DNA of 64,000 bases from Nitrosomonas sp. HPC101 (GCF_009833125.1 NZ_QRCC01000012.1:1-64000); one strand, 5' to 3'; numbered from the stretch's first letter, positions 18,732 through 28,689 are shown. Program-made: numbers and translations. The notes: a model not told the origin generated them from the letters alone.

Positions 18732-19336
18732 TTGATTTGCGCGCGCGTGGACTGCATCACGGATTATTGCCGATGCTTGATGTGATTCTGGAACAGCCTC
18801 TGGGTGAACGGTTTATTTCTCTAGCGCTGAGAAATACCGATGAGCGGGTGCAGCAGGGTAAACCGGTTTCAGCCGGATTTTTATTTGCTGCATTGTTATG
18901 GCATGAAGTGCTGACGGTATGGAATACACATCTGAACGCAGGTGAAAAAAATATTCCTGCATTACATCGGGCGATGAGCGGTGTTCTGGCGGCTCAGCGC
19001 CGCCAATTGGCCATTCCGCGCAGACATGACGGTATTATTTATGATATATGGTCCATGCAGCCAAGATTTCTGGCGCGCGCAGGTCGTAAACCATTTCGCC
19101 TGCTGGAGCATCCGCATTTTCCTGCCGCCTATGATTTTATGCTGCTGCGGTGTAAAAGCGGAGAAATCGACGAAGAGCTGGGACAGTGGTGGCAAACGTT
19201 CAAGAATACGGATAATACTGTCCGGGAAACAATGTTGCTGCAGGAAACTCCAACAAAACGTCGCAGGAGACGTCGCCGTAGCGGCAAATCAGAAAGCGCA
19301 AAAGCGGCATCTCTTGATCATTCGGAAATTTCATGA
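18728..19336 (+). CDS. pcnB: Poly(A) polymerase PcnB, C-terminal part (frameshifted gene)
   Basis: 202 residues that correspond to the C-terminal RNA-binding and arginine-rich domains of PcnB: LEHPHFPAAYDFMLLRCKSGE matches the family segment KLLEHPKFRAAYD, and the end is strongly basic (KRRRRRRRSGKSES). The ATG overlaps the stop of the first part, so re-initiation could yield a two-chain enzyme; a single-base deletion or sequencing error is the simpler reading. It overlaps folK by 4 bases at its own end. Confidence 0.85.
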   Translation: MIDLRARGLHHGLLPMLDVILEQPLGERFISLALRNTDERVQQGKPVSAGFLFAALLWHEVLTVWNTHLNAGEKNIPALHRAMSGVLAAQRRQLAIPRRHDGIIYDIWSMQPRFLARAGRKPFRLLEHPHFPAAYDFMLLRCKSGEIDEELGQWWQTFKNTDNTVRETMLLQETPTKRRRRRRRSGKSESAKAASLDHSEIS

Positions 19337-19848
19337 CGCTCGATTTTTATTCTGCATCGATCAGCCGGGTTTTTATTGCCTTGGGTAGCAACTTGGAAAA
19401 TCCTTTGTATCAGGTCAGGCGTGGAATATTGTTGTTGGCCGGGCTGGAACATTCGCATCTGATAAAGCGCTCTTCACTTTATCGCACTGCTCCGGTTGGC
19501 AATACCAATCAACCTGATTTCATCAATGCTGTGGTGCAGATGGAAACAAGTCTGACACCGCACCACCTGCTGGATGCGCTGTTGGAAATCGAGCATGCCT
19601 GCGGTCGTGTGCGTACTTTCCCCAATGCGCCGCGTATCCTTGATCTGGATATTCTGTTATTCGAAAATCTGCAACACAGTGATGCTGAACTGGTGCTACC
19701 GCATCCACGCATGCATGAACGGACTTTTGTATTGCAACCTTTGCTGGAAATTGTAGCGGATTGTGTGATTCCGGGGCGGGGTTCAGCGGCGGCATGTCTG
19801 GCTGCGTGCGTAGAGCAGCCCCTAGTGGAGTGTATTGCATCGTCATGA
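19333..19848 (+). CDS. folK: 6-hydroxymethyl-7,8-dihydropterin pyrophosphokinase
   Basis: 171 residues. Transfers pyrophosphate from ATP to the pterin in folate synthesis. FIALGSNLENP at the N-terminus, YRTAPVG and the PROSITE-type signature RTFPNAPRILDLDILLF with LPHPRMHER are complete. Start overlaps the pcnB C-terminal frame (ATGA) and its stop overlaps the kinase gene that follows (ATGA). Confidence 0.96.
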   Translation: MTLDFYSASISRVFIALGSNLENPLYQVRRGILLLAGLEHSHLIKRSSLYRTAPVGNTNQPDFINAVVQMETSLTPHHLLDALLEIEHACGRVRTFPNAPRILDLDILLFENLQHSDAELVLPHPRMHERTFVLQPLLEIVADCVIPGRGSAAACLAACVEQPLVECIASS

Positions 19849-20489
19849 ATCTTGAGCGTTGCCGTTATATTGTCATTGAAGGGCCTATCGGCGCGGGTAA
19901 GACCAGTCTCGCCCGCAATATGGCAACCCGGTTGAACTGTTCACTCATGCTGGAACAACCAGAGGCCAATCCGTTTCTGGAGAAATTCTACGAAGACACG
20001 CCTCGGTATGCTTTGCCAACCCAACTGTTTTTTTTGTTACAGCGCAGGCAACAGCTGCAATCAGTGCAGCAGAAAAATGGTTTTTCACAATCCATTGTGG
20101 GTGATTTCCTGTTTGAGAAAGACCAGCTGTTTGCAGATGTGGCGTTGAGTGAGCTTGAGCACGGGCTATACCAGCAGATTCGTGAACAGATGTTTCTTGA
20201 CGCTCCCGTGCCTGATCTGGTGATTTATCTGCAGGTCTCGCCTGAAATTCTCATCAAGCGTATCAGACAACGTGGCAATGCACTGGAACAGTACATATCG
20301 GAAGATTATCTGCGACGGTTGGCAGAGCGATATATGCAATTTTTTCATGCGTACGATCGGGCACCGGTCATGATAGTGAACAGCGAGCATATCGATCTGG
20401 CAAACAGCATTGCTGATCTTGACCTGTTGCTGGCACGTATTGACCAGATGCGCAGTGCGCGTGAATATTTTAATGTCGGGGTCAATTAA
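19845..20489 (+). CDS. Deoxynucleoside kinase
   Basis: 214 residues from MNLERCRYIVIEG. Walker A GPIGAGKT at 13-20, a DFLFEKD segment corresponding to the family ERS/DxxF region, and a LID region RIRQRGNALEQYISEDYL place it with the bacterial deoxyadenosine/deoxyguanosine kinases. Specificity cannot be read from the sequence. The folK-dNK-panB-panC order is common in betaproteobacteria. The frame extends upstream inside folK, but the ATGA-coupled start is better supported. Confidence 0.9.
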   Translation: MNLERCRYIVIEGPIGAGKTSLARNMATRLNCSLMLEQPEANPFLEKFYEDTPRYALPTQLFFLLQRRQQLQSVQQKNGFSQSIVGDFLFEKDQLFADVALSELEHGLYQQIREQMFLDAPVPDLVIYLQVSPEILIKRIRQRGNALEQYISEDYLRRLAERYMQFFHAYDRAPVMIVNSEHIDLANSIADLDLLLARIDQMRSAREYFNVGVN

Positions 20490-20492
20490 CTA

Positions 20493-21302
20493 ATGGATCA
20501 GCCGGTTACAAAACGGATCACCGTTTCGACGTTACAGAGTGCTTATCAGAAAGGAGAAAAAATAGCAGCCCTGACCTGTTATGACGCGACATTTGCTTTG
20601 ATACTGGAGAATGCGGGAATTCATGTTTTACTGGTGGGGGATTCGCTTGGAAACGTGATACAAGGCCAATCCAGCACCTTGCCGGTTACGCTGAATGAAA
20701 TGATCTATCACGTCCGATGTGTAGGGCGCGGTACTCGCAGTGTATTTATCCTGGCAGATATGCCATTTGGCACGTTCCAGGTGTCTCCGCAGGAAACATT
20801 CAGGAATGCGGCCCGGTTAATGTCTGCTGGTGCGCAGATGGTCAAAATCGAAGGGGGAAGGCATATGGCTGAAACTATAGAATTTTTGACTTGTCGTGGC
20901 ATTCCGGTCTGTGCTCATATCGGATTGACTCCTCAATCTGTTCATCAGTTTGGGGGGTATAAGATCCAGGGAAAAACGACAAATGCTGCCAGGCAATTGC
21001 GGGAGGATGCATTATTGTTGCAGGAGGCGGGGGCGGCCATGCTGGTAATGGAGTTAATTCCGGCCGCGTTGGGTGAGGAAATTACCCGGTCACTTGCTAT
21101 TCCCACGATTGGTATTGGCGCGGGTGCAGTGTGTTCAGGACAGGTTCTGGTGCTGCACGATATGCTGGGCATCAGTTCTGGCACCCTGCCTCGTTTTGTC
21201 AGAAATTTCATGATGGGTACGGACAGCATTCAGTCAGCAGTCAGGAATTATGTGGAAGCAGTCAAGACCGGAGAGTTCCCTGCGCACGAGCATATGTTCT
21301 GA
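20493..21302 (+). CDS. panB: 3-methyl-2-oxobutanoate hydroxymethyltransferase
   Basis: 269 residues. First committed step to pantothenate: adds a hydroxymethyl group from methylene-THF to alpha-ketoisovalerate. Mg-binding and substrate segments [49 protein letters not shown] and the C-terminal IPTIGIGAG are present. Starts 3 bases after the kinase stop. Confidence 0.97.
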   Translation: MDQPVTKRITVSTLQSAYQKGEKIAALTCYDATFALILENAGIHVLLVGDSLGNVIQGQSSTLPVTLNEMIYHVRCVGRGTRSVFILADMPFGTFQVSPQETFRNAARLMSAGAQMVKIEGGRHMAETIEFLTCRGIPVCAHIGLTPQSVHQFGGYKIQGKTTNAARQLREDALLLQEAGAAMLVMELIPAALGEEITRSLAIPTIGIGAGAVCSGQVLVLHDMLGISSGTLPRFVRNFMMGTDSIQSAVRNYVEAVKTGEFPAHEHMF

Positions 21303-21325
21303 CAGACGCGATACGAGTTATTTAC

Positions 21326-22159
21326 GTGGAAATCATTACTGATATTGCACCATTGCGTGCGCGGCTGCAATGCGAAACTTCAATAGCTCTGGTGCCAACC
21401 ATGGGTAATCTGCATACCGGGCATTTGTCTCTGGTACAGATTGCGCGGCAGCGTGCTGGTTGTACTGTCGTCAGTATCTTTGTCAATCGTTTGCAATTTG
21501 CTCCGCATGAAGACTATGACTGTTATCCGCGTACCCAGGAGAACGATTGCCGTTTGCTGGAAGAAAGTGGTGTGGATATTGTATTCATTCCGAGTGAAAA
21601 AATACTTTATCCTGTCCCGCAGGAATTTCAGTTGTTGCTTCCGCCTGTGGCAGATACGCTGGAAGGTGCTTGTCGTCCCGGATTTTTCCGTGGCGTGACA
21701 ACGGTTGTGTTGAAGCTGTTCAATATCGTACAGCCTCATGTTGCGGTGTTCGGTGAAAAGGACTACCAGCAATTGCAGATTGTCCGCAGAATGGTTACCC
21801 AGCTGAATTTGTCTGTGGACATTGTTGCAGGTCAAACTATACGGGCAGAAGATGGTCTTGCACTCAGCTCACGCAATAACTATCTGGATGTCATCCAGCG
21901 GCAGAAAGCAGGTGAACTGGTTCGTAGCCTGAGGAAAATTGGGGAAAGTATTGTTTCGGGTAACCGAAATTTCCCGCAGTTGGAATGGTCTGCCATTGAG
22001 CAGTTGAATATGCATGGCTGGAAAGTTGACTATGTCGCAGTGCGTCAACAATGCACACTGCTGCCGGCAACAGTGTGCGATTCCGGTTTGGTCATATTAG
22101 GTGCGGCATGGCTGGACAAAGTCCGGCTGATCGACAATCTCCTGCTTGCCCCGTCATAA
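21326..22159 (+). CDS. panC: Pantothenate synthetase
   Basis: 277 residues from a GTG at 21326; the frame is open far upstream inside panB, but the family start ([15 protein letters not shown]) fixes this codon. Joins pantoate and beta-alanine with ATP. HIGH-like motif [23 protein letters not shown] and the KMSKS-equivalent ALSSRNNYL are intact. The usual FVNPxQF segment reads [12 protein letters not shown], with the Pro replaced by Arg. Converges with glgP 22 bases on. Confidence 0.95.
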   Translation: MEIITDIAPLRARLQCETSIALVPTMGNLHTGHLSLVQIARQRAGCTVVSIFVNRLQFAPHEDYDCYPRTQENDCRLLEESGVDIVFIPSEKILYPVPQEFQLLLPPVADTLEGACRPGFFRGVTTVVLKLFNIVQPHVAVFGEKDYQQLQIVRRMVTQLNLSVDIVAGQTIRAEDGLALSSRNNYLDVIQRQKAGELVRSLRKIGESIVSGNRNFPQLEWSAIEQLNMHGWKVDYVAVRQQCTLLPATVCDSGLVILGAAWLDKVRLIDNLLLAPS

Positions 22160-22181
22160 CCAAATAACAATAGGCCGGCCG

Positions 22182-24737
22182 TCACAGCCATACCATCCTG
22201 CCCATCTCCAGAGGGTGAGTCAGCAGCGGATGGTGAGGGTAGACACGCAGATAGTACTGTTGCCTGCCGCACAGTTCGGGTATGTGGCTCAATTCGAACT
22301 GATGTTCGTTTGATTCGAGGGTACCGGTACATTCCAGCCGGAAATGCTGAAACTGATCAAGCTTGGTTTGATTGTATTGCCGCGAGAGCAGTAATTCCAC
22401 AACAACATCTTCTGGTCGCAGACCGTTTAACTTTACGGCGAGTTTAAAATGCAGGACATCACCAAATGCAAGTTGCTTGCCGGGCGTATCTAACCTTCGT
22501 ATGCTTACGCCGTCCCATGCTGCACTGATTCGTTTTTTCCAGGCGGAAATCTCTTGAGCGACGGCAAAATTATCCTGGCTGTAGCCTGCACCCTGCTGGC
22601 TGGCGAGTGTGTAAAATTTTTGGATATATTCTCCAACCATACGCCTGGTTCCATACTGTGGCAGCAGGGAGGACATTGAGTGTTTGGCCATGTTCACCCA
22701 TTTGGTCGAGTAACCGAACTTGCCGTGATCGTAGTAGAGTGGAATAACTTGGTCCTGCAGAATTTCATAGAAAGCCCGGCCTTCTTCTGCGTCGCGTAAT
22801 GAAGCTTCCATATTTTCAGAAACGGGTTTGATGCCCCACCCATTTTTGCCATCATAGCCTTCACCCCACCAGCCATCCAGGATGCTCAGATTAAGTGTAC
22901 CGTTGATTCCTGCTTTCATTCCCGATGTACCGCTGGCTTCCAGTGGGTAGATTGGATTGTTGAGCCAGACATCAACTCCTGATACTAGGCGTCGGGCAAG
23001 GCGCAAATCATATCCCTCGATGAGCAGGATGTGTCCCCTGAATTCCGGCATATCTGCGATCTGATAGATACGCCGGATCAGCTCTTGCCCGGGTAGATCA
23101 GCCGGATGGGCTTTACCGGCAAAAATGAGTAATACTGGACGTTCGGGGTCGAGCAGCAGTTTACGTAGCCAGTTAAGATCCCGGAACAGCAGCGTGGCGC
23201 GTTTATAGGTGGCGAAACGGCGTGCAAAGCCGAGTGTCAGTATGTTCGGGTTGACCGGATCGGTAAATCTGAGCAGGCGATCGAGATGGGCTTCAGAGCC
23301 ATGGTTGCGTAAATTTTGCTCGGTCAGGCGTGCACGGATACCGTAAAACATTTGCGATTTCAGGCTTTGCCGTACACTCCAGAATATATGATCCGGAATA
23401 TCATGAATGCCTGACCAGAATTCGGGGTCGTGTTGTTTGTTGGGCCATTGCGAACCCAGACGACGATCAAACAGATCTGCCCATTCCTGTGCCAGGAATG
23501 TCGGCACATGAACGCCATTGGTAACATAGTTGATTGGGTTTTCTTCCGGCTCGATCTGTGGCCACAAATCCCGGCAGATATTGGCGGAGACATCTCTGTG
23601 GATTCTGCTGACACCGTTATGCATGCGCGACATACGGATGGCCAGCGCAGTCATATTGAAATCATAGTTGTTCGAAGTGTGACCAAGTGCCATGAATTCT
23701 TCCCGGGAAATTTTCAGTTCGTGCCAAATATCCTGAAAATAATGATGCATCATGTCTTCCGGGAAATGATCATGGCCCGCCGGAACAGCTGTATGGGTGG
23801 TGAAGATCGTATTGACTGCTACTGCTTCTGCTGCGCTGGCAAAATCCAATCCTTGTCGTACCAGCTCAAGCGCACGTGCCAGCATCATGAAGGCGGCGTG
23901 ACCTTCGTTACTGTGCCAGATTGTGGGTTTGATATTCATCTCTCTGAGTGCATACACTCCCCCCACACCGAGAATGATTTCCTGCTCAATGCGCATGGTT
24001 TTGTTTCCGCCATAAAGCTGATGTGTGATCAGGCGATCATATTCGGAATTATCCGGAAGATCCGTGTCGAGCAGATACAAACTGACATGCCCAATTTGAG
24101 CTTGCCATACTTTGACCGTAATAATCCGTCCGGGGAATTGCACGGATATCCGAACTTCAGAGCCATCGTCATGCAATACCGGTTTTACGGGCAGATCCTC
24201 GAAATCCGAATCGCAGTAAACAGGTTGCTGATTACCTTGGCCATCAATCGTCTGGAAGAAGTAGCCCTGCCGATAAAGCAGCCCAACTGCCACAAAGGGG
24301 AGGCACAGATCGCTTGCTGCTTTGCAGTGATCTCCCGCCAGGATACCGAGGCCACCGGAATAAACCGGCAGACTTTCATGAAAACCGAACTCGAAACAGA
24401 AATATGCGACCTGGTCGCGGACACTGAGTCCCTTGACGGTCTGGTGGCGGGAAGGCTCTGAATGATAGGAGTCATAAGCAGATAGAACGCTATTGTAGTG
24501 ACTGAGGAAAGACAGATCTTTTTCTGCCTGGAGTAGCAATGATTCATCTACTCGCCTGAGAAATGCCTTGGGGCTATGCCCTACAATTTCCCATAGTTGT
24601 AGATCCAGCCGTGAAAACAGAGCACGTGTAGCCCGGTCCCAGCTATACCACAAATTGTTCGCCAGCTCTTCCAGGCGAGCCAGGCGTTCGGGTATTTTCG
24701 GATTGACTGTCAGTGTAAATTCAGTGCGTTGAGTCAT
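22182..24737 (-). CDS. glgP: Alpha-glucan (glycogen) phosphorylase
   Basis: 851 residues, the alpha-glucan phosphorylase subtype with an extra N-terminal domain (PERLARLEELANNLWYSW). Releases glucose-1-phosphate from glycogen or maltodextrin. The PLP-binding lysine lies in EASGTSGMKAGINGTLNLS, about residue 608, and EYALREMNIKP-like and NEGHAAFMMLAR segments carry phosphate and substrate contacts. Upstream orn lies on the same strand. With the GH13/GH63 enzymes and glucokinase at 43-52 kb it indicates active glucan metabolism in this autotroph. Confidence 0.95.
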   Translation of the reverse strand: MTQRTEFTLTVNPKIPERLARLEELANNLWYSWDRATRALFSRLDLQLWEIVGHSPKAFLRRVDESLLLQAEKDLSFLSHYNSVLSAYDSYHSEPSRHQTVKGLSVRDQVAYFCFEFGFHESLPVYSGGLGILAGDHCKAASDLCLPFVAVGLLYRQGYFFQTIDGQGNQQPVYCDSDFEDLPVKPVLHDDGSEVRISVQFPGRIITVKVWQAQIGHVSLYLLDTDLPDNSEYDRLITHQLYGGNKTMRIEQEIILGVGGVYALREMNIKPTIWHSNEGHAAFMMLARALELVRQGLDFASAAEAVAVNTIFTTHTAVPAGHDHFPEDMMHHYFQDIWHELKISREEFMALGHTSNNYDFNMTALAIRMSRMHNGVSRIHRDVSANICRDLWPQIEPEENPINYVTNGVHVPTFLAQEWADLFDRRLGSQWPNKQHDPEFWSGIHDIPDHIFWSVRQSLKSQMFYGIRARLTEQNLRNHGSEAHLDRLLRFTDPVNPNILTLGFARRFATYKRATLLFRDLNWLRKLLLDPERPVLLIFAGKAHPADLPGQELIRRIYQIADMPEFRGHILLIEGYDLRLARRLVSGVDVWLNNPIYPLEASGTSGMKAGINGTLNLSILDGWWGEGYDGKNGWGIKPVSENMEASLRDAEEGRAFYEILQDQVIPLYYDHGKFGYSTKWVNMAKHSMSSLLPQYGTRRMVGEYIQKFYTLASQQGAGYSQDNFAVAQEISAWKKRISAAWDGVSIRRLDTPGKQLAFGDVLHFKLAVKLNGLRPEDVVVELLLSRQYNQTKLDQFQHFRLECTGTLESNEHQFELSHIPELCGRQQYYLRVYPHHPLLTHPLEMGRMVWL

Positions 24738-24776
24738 TCTTTTAGCTCTTCTTGTAATTGATGGAAACAGAGGTGT

Positions 24777-25322
24777 TCAGATGTTGAACAGATGTTGGCG
24801 ATAGTATTTGAGTTCCTCTATCGAGTCGTAAATATCAGCCAGTGCTTCATGTTTACCTTGTTTGTTAAACCCCTGGACAATTTCGGGTTTCCAGCGTTTG
24901 GCTAATTCCTTGAGTGTGCTGACATCCAGATTGCGATAATGGAAATAGGCTTCCAGTTGTGGCATGCATCTGGCCAGAAAGCGCCGATCCTGGCAAATGG
25001 AGTTTCCACACATAGGGGAGATGCTGGTCGGGATATAGGGTTCCAGAAATGTCAACATGCGTGACTCTGCTTCAGCCTCACTCAGTGTGGAAGCCTTCAC
25101 CTTATCGATCAGGCCGGATTTACTATGCGTGGACTGGTTCCATTTATCCATCCCGTCCAGGACACTGTCCGGTTGTGAAACGACCAGTACCGGTGCTTCT
25201 GCCAGTGTGTTGAGCTGCGCATCTGTGACAACCAGCGCGATTTCGATAATGCAGTCAGTATTCGGATTCAGACCGGTCATTTCCATGTCGATCCAGATAA
25301 GGTTGTTATTGTCTTGTGCCAT
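24777..25322 (-). CDS. orn: Oligoribonuclease
   Basis: 181 residues, family length. Degrades 2-5 nt RNAs and pGpG. DEDDh exonuclease residues are visible: D12 and E14 in [11 protein letters not shown], the later Asp in [11 protein letters not shown], and His/Asp in [11 protein letters not shown]. Upstream gap 25323-25480 separates it from the divergent protease gene. glgP follows 39 bases downstream on the same strand. Confidence 0.97.
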   Translation of the reverse strand: MAQDNNNLIWIDMEMTGLNPNTDCIIEIALVVTDAQLNTLAEAPVLVVSQPDSVLDGMDKWNQSTHSKSGLIDKVKASTLSEAEAESRMLTFLEPYIPTSISPMCGNSICQDRRFLARCMPQLEAYFHYRNLDVSTLKELAKRWKPEIVQGFNKQGKHEALADIYDSIEELKYYRQHLFNI

Positions 25323-25480
25323 AATTCTGAATGTTTGTTGCGTGAATTTTCAAGATAAGATTGTGTCACATCCAAGTATACTCGTCGTAACCGGTCTGTT
25401 TTCCCTGTTTCCCAGGGAGGGTGCATGAGGCGTAAAATCCCGGCATGCCCTGTTCAGATATTTAATTTTCAGGTGGTTTC

Positions 25481-26749
25481 ATGCATATTTTCACAATTGT
25501 TTTTATTTTTGCACTGATATTGACTACGTTGGCGCAGTTTTGGCTGGCAGCCCGGCACATACGTCATATAACGGTAAATCGCAACCAGGTTCCGGATGCA
25601 TTCGCTTCACAGATCGATTTATCTGCTCACCAGAAAGCAGCTGATTATACCTGCGCAAAAGTACGTCTGAGCTATCCGGGTATTCTGCTTAACGTGGGAT
25701 TGTTGCTGGTGTTGACACTGGGTGGTGGACTGGAATGGCTGTCGGACTTCTGGTCTTCCTGGTTCAACGATCCGCTGTGGCATGGAATGGTGCTCATTTT
25801 TAGTGTATTGGCCTTACTGAGTATTGTTGAGGTTCCTTTTAGTTATTACCGTATATTCGTCATTGAACAGCAATACGGATTCAACAAGATGACACCAGCC
25901 ATGTTTTTTGCTGATCTCGTCAAGCAGTATGCGCTGGGTGCACTGCTAGGTGCACCATTGTTGCTGGTTGTCCTGTGGTTAATGGAAAAAACAGGGGATA
26001 ACTGGTGGTTATATACCTGGTTGATCTGGATAGGCTTTAATCTGTTTCTACTGGCAGTTTATCCTAACTGGATTGCGCCGCTGTTCAACAAGTTTTTACC
26101 GCTGGAAAACGATGCACTCAAGGCCCGTATTGAGAATCTGCTGCAGAAATGCGGTTTTGAATCCAGTGGATTGTTCGTTATGGATGGTTCCCGTCGCAGC
26201 AGTCATGGCAATGCCTACTTTACCGGGTTTGGTAAAACCAAACGGATTGTATTCTTTGATACGCTGCTGAGTCGTCTGGAAGCTGCAGAAATCGAAGCGG
26301 TACTGGCACATGAACTGGGCCATTTTAAGCGGCGTCATGTGCTGAAGCGGATTGTGCTGTCATTTGCAATCAGTCTGCTGTTTCTATGGGTATTGGGTTA
26401 TCTGATGCAGCAGCCATGGTTTTATTCCGGATTGGGTGTCCAGGTAGCGGAGGTGCCATCAACGGCTATGGCGCTGTTGCTGTTTTTTTTGGTGATGCCG
26501 GTGTTTACCTTTTTGTTGCAACCGCTATCCAGTATCTATTCGCGTAAACATGAATTCGAAGCAGATGAATATGCAGCTCAACAAGCATCAGCAGCAGATA
26601 TGATTGAGGCACTGGTCAAGATGTATCAGGACAACGCTGCGACGCTGACACCTGATCCACTGCATTCTGCTTTTTATGATTCGCACCCGCCAGCGGCGAT
26701 CCGGGTTGCGCATCTCAAGAAAATAATTACAGCGGGAGTGGCAGCATGA
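25481..26749 (+). CDS. M48 family membrane zinc protease (Ste24/CAAX protease 1-like)
   Basis: 422 residues. Zinc motif HELGH in AVLAHELGHFKRRH (about residue 276) and the third ligand Glu in SRKHEFEADEYA. Six or seven membrane helices flank them; the N-terminal half carries the Ste24-type domain (SYYRIFVIEQQYGFNKM). Bacterial members have uncertain substrates, probably membrane or damaged envelope proteins. The stop overlaps phhB (ATGA), and rsgA overlaps phhB in turn, a conserved betaproteobacterial trio. Confidence 0.92.
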   Translation: MHIFTIVFIFALILTTLAQFWLAARHIRHITVNRNQVPDAFASQIDLSAHQKAADYTCAKVRLSYPGILLNVGLLLVLTLGGGLEWLSDFWSSWFNDPLWHGMVLIFSVLALLSIVEVPFSYYRIFVIEQQYGFNKMTPAMFFADLVKQYALGALLGAPLLLVVLWLMEKTGDNWWLYTWLIWIGFNLFLLAVYPNWIAPLFNKFLPLENDALKARIENLLQKCGFESSGLFVMDGSRRSSHGNAYFTGFGKTKRIVFFDTLLSRLEAAEIEAVLAHELGHFKRRHVLKRIVLSFAISLLFLWVLGYLMQQPWFYSGLGVQVAEVPSTAMALLLFFLVMPVFTFLLQPLSSIYSRKHEFEADEYAAQQASAADMIEALVKMYQDNAATLTPDPLHSAFYDSHPPAAIRVAHLKKIITAGVAA

Positions 26750-27087
26750 CCAATGTCTGTAATCTGACCGACCGGAAATGCAAGCCGTGTGAGGGAGGCG
26801 TGCCGCCACTCAAGCAAGAAGAAGCTGAAAATCTGTTGAAGCAGCTGGAGCAGGACTGGCAACTGGTGAATAATAAAATCAGCCGAGTTTTTTCTTTCAA
26901 AAATTATTACCAGACGATGGCTTTTGTAAATGCTGTCGCCTGGATATCACACCGGGAGGATCATCATCCCGATATGTTGGTTGGTTACAACCAGTGTCGC
27001 GTGGAATATACGACGCACGCCATCGGCGGATTATCGGAGAATGACTTTATCTGCGCGGCGAAAGTCGACATGCTGCTTATATCTTGA
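26746..27087 (+). CDS. phhB: Pterin-4a-carbinolamine dehydratase
   Basis: 113 residues. Dehydrates 4a-hydroxytetrahydrobiopterin. The active-site motif HREDHHPDM and the later TTHAIGGLSENDFICAAKVD match the PCD family. No aromatic amino-acid hydroxylase is nearby, so the physiological substrate is not obvious; in many bacteria PCD has roles tied to molybdopterin or pterin metabolism. Overlaps its neighbours by 4 bases at both ends. Confidence 0.93.
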   Translation: MTNVCNLTDRKCKPCEGGVPPLKQEEAENLLKQLEQDWQLVNNKISRVFSFKNYYQTMAFVNAVAWISHREDHHPDMLVGYNQCRVEYTTHAIGGLSENDFICAAKVDMLLIS

Positions 27088-28013
27088 GAGCTGGAGACGC
27101 TGGCAAGAATAAAACCGGTTCGCCAGTGTCCGGCAGGGTTATTGCAGCCTATGGCCGCCGTTTTGAGGTTGAAACTACACATGCCACTATTTATTCCTGC
27201 GTGGTGCGCGGGAAGAAAAAGGGAGTGGTGTGTGGTGATCGAGTTGAAATTCTTGTGACAGCAGATGGCCAGGGTATTATCGAAACAGTTCTACCTCGTT
27301 CAAACCTCTTTTATCGGAGCGAGTCCTTTCGTGAAAAACGGATCGCAGCCAATGTTACGCAGCTGGTCTTTGTGCTGGCGGTTGTTCCGGCCTGTAATTT
27401 TGAATTGCTCGATCGTTGTCTCGTTATTGCTGAAAACCAGGGGATCAACCCACTCATTTTGCTGAACAAGATCGATTTGGTTGATCAGGATGCGCACCGA
27501 CAGGTCATTATGCAGAGCCTGATGTTCTACCGGGAGCTGGGGTATTCCGTGCTGGAGATCAGTGCTGAAACCGACGTTCAGCCACTTGTTCCGTTATTGA
27601 GCGGGCAGATCAGTCTATTGGCGGGACAATCCGGCGTGGGTAAGTCTACGCTGCTTAACGCGCTCATTCCGTTGGCGCGACAGGCAACTGCAGAAATTTC
27701 CGATGCGCTGGATAGCGGGCGACACACGACCACTCACGTTCGTCTTTTTCATTTCGATGCGGATAGCAGCATCATTGATTCTCCCGGTTTTCAGGAATTT
27801 GGCTTACAACAGCTGGATGAGGAATCCCTGGCATGGGGGTTTATCGAATTCCGTCCTTTTTTGCGGCAGTGCAAGTTCCGCAATTGCCGGCATGTTTCAG
27901 AACCGGGCTGCAAATTGCTGCAAGCAGCTCAGGAAGGCGTTCTGAATTCACGCCGGTTAGCTTGTTACCATAAGTTGATAAAGAGCATAAGAACCTGTTC
28001 AAGATTTCATTGA
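27084..28013 (+). CDS. rsgA: Ribosome small-subunit GTPase RsgA
   Basis: 309 residues. Circularly permuted GTPase checking late 30S maturation: OB domain first, then NKID (LLNKIDLVD), then Walker A GQSGVGKST, DSPGF, and the zinc site C-x4-C-x-H-x5-C (CKFRNCRHVSEPGC). The start is TTG at 27084 overlapping the phhB stop; GTG at 27126 is an alternative. The last seven residues (RTCSRFH) and the stop lie inside the dispersed repeat at 27991, so the native C-terminus was replaced or extended by it. Confidence 0.94.
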   Translation: MRAGDAGKNKTGSPVSGRVIAAYGRRFEVETTHATIYSCVVRGKKKGVVCGDRVEILVTADGQGIIETVLPRSNLFYRSESFREKRIAANVTQLVFVLAVVPACNFELLDRCLVIAENQGINPLILLNKIDLVDQDAHRQVIMQSLMFYRELGYSVLEISAETDVQPLVPLLSGQISLLAGQSGVGKSTLLNALIPLARQATAEISDALDSGRHTTTHVRLFHFDADSSIIDSPGFQEFGLQQLDEESLAWGFIEFRPFLRQCKFRNCRHVSEPGCKLLQAAQEGVLNSRRLACYHKLIKSIRTCSRFH

Positions 28014-28122
28014 AGGGCGCAGTTGGAATCGAGCTTGGAATGCCTGATTTCGAATATATTCTGCTTCTTCATTTGATTTTGCTCTACGCTGCCCTTCTTA
28101 ATCGGGATCTTGAACAGATTCT
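27991..28122. repeat. Dispersed palindromic repeat (MITE-like), copy B
   Basis: About 132 bp. Starts GAACCTGTTCAAGATT and ends GATCTTGAACAGATTC; the ends are complementary at 14 of 16 positions. A second inner pair (GAAGGGCGCAG with GCTGCCCTTC) extends the palindrome, so the whole unit can fold into a long imperfect hairpin. It matches copy A at 5444-5567. It overlaps the end of rsgA and stops 6 bases before the end of the convergent YggT gene, filling the gap between them, where it may also act as a terminator. Confidence 0.78.
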
Positions 28123-28128
28123 GCAAAT

Positions 28129-28689
28129 CTAGAACATGTGCGCAATCTGGCGCTGTAAGTTTTCCGTGGCCATCATCAGTATTTGTAGCAAAATCAGGGC
28201 AAATAATGGCGAAAGATCAAAATTGGCGACAGGAGGAATAAACCGGCGCAGCGGTTCCAGTACGGGCCCGGTAAAGATTTCCAGCACAGGTGCCAGCGGG
28301 CTGTGTGGATTGATCCAGGACAACAGGGCTTGCACAATGATCGCAATGAACAGAATGTTAAGCGTCATGCTGGCGAGCTTAACCAGCGCCAGCAGGGCAA
28401 ATGCGAACATGCTGATACTTGTACCGGAACCTGCCAGCAGACTGATACCGATCAGAATGATGAATTGAGCTAACCAGGCCAGTACAAAAGTGGATAAATC
28501 AAGCCCTCGCCAGCTGGGGATTATTCGGCGCGCGGGCTTCACAATAAAATCTGTAATGGTTACCAAAAATCTTGCAACCGGATGATAGTACGGAATACGT
28601 GACCACTGCACGTAAAACCGCAGCAATAAAGCCAGAGAAAACAGACCAAGGACGGTGTCCAGCAAAAATATTATTATTTGATTGGGCAT
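28129..28689 (-). CDS. YggT family integral membrane protein
   Basis: 186 residues with two YggT repeats, each of two helices. The family pattern appears twice: FYVQWSRIPYYHPVARFLVTIT... PARRIIP in the first half and ALLSWINPHSPLAPVLEIFTGPVLEPLRRFIP in the second. Members are linked to envelope stress, osmotic tolerance and division; function is not firmly known. proC lies upstream on the same strand, as in many proteobacteria (196-base gap). Confidence 0.9.
   Translation of the reverse strand: MPNQIIIFLLDTVLGLFSLALLLRFYVQWSRIPYYHPVARFLVTITDFIVKPARRIIPSWRGLDLSTFVLAWLAQFIILIGISLLAGSGTSISMFAFALLALVKLASMTLNILFIAIIVQALLSWINPHSPLAPVLEIFTGPVLEPLRRFIPPVANFDLSPLFALILLQILMMATENLQRQIAHMF

Noticed and set aside
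23430..24461. 343-codon open frame antisense to glgP
   Set aside because: Wholly inside a complete glycogen phosphorylase gene on the other strand; no recognisable domain.
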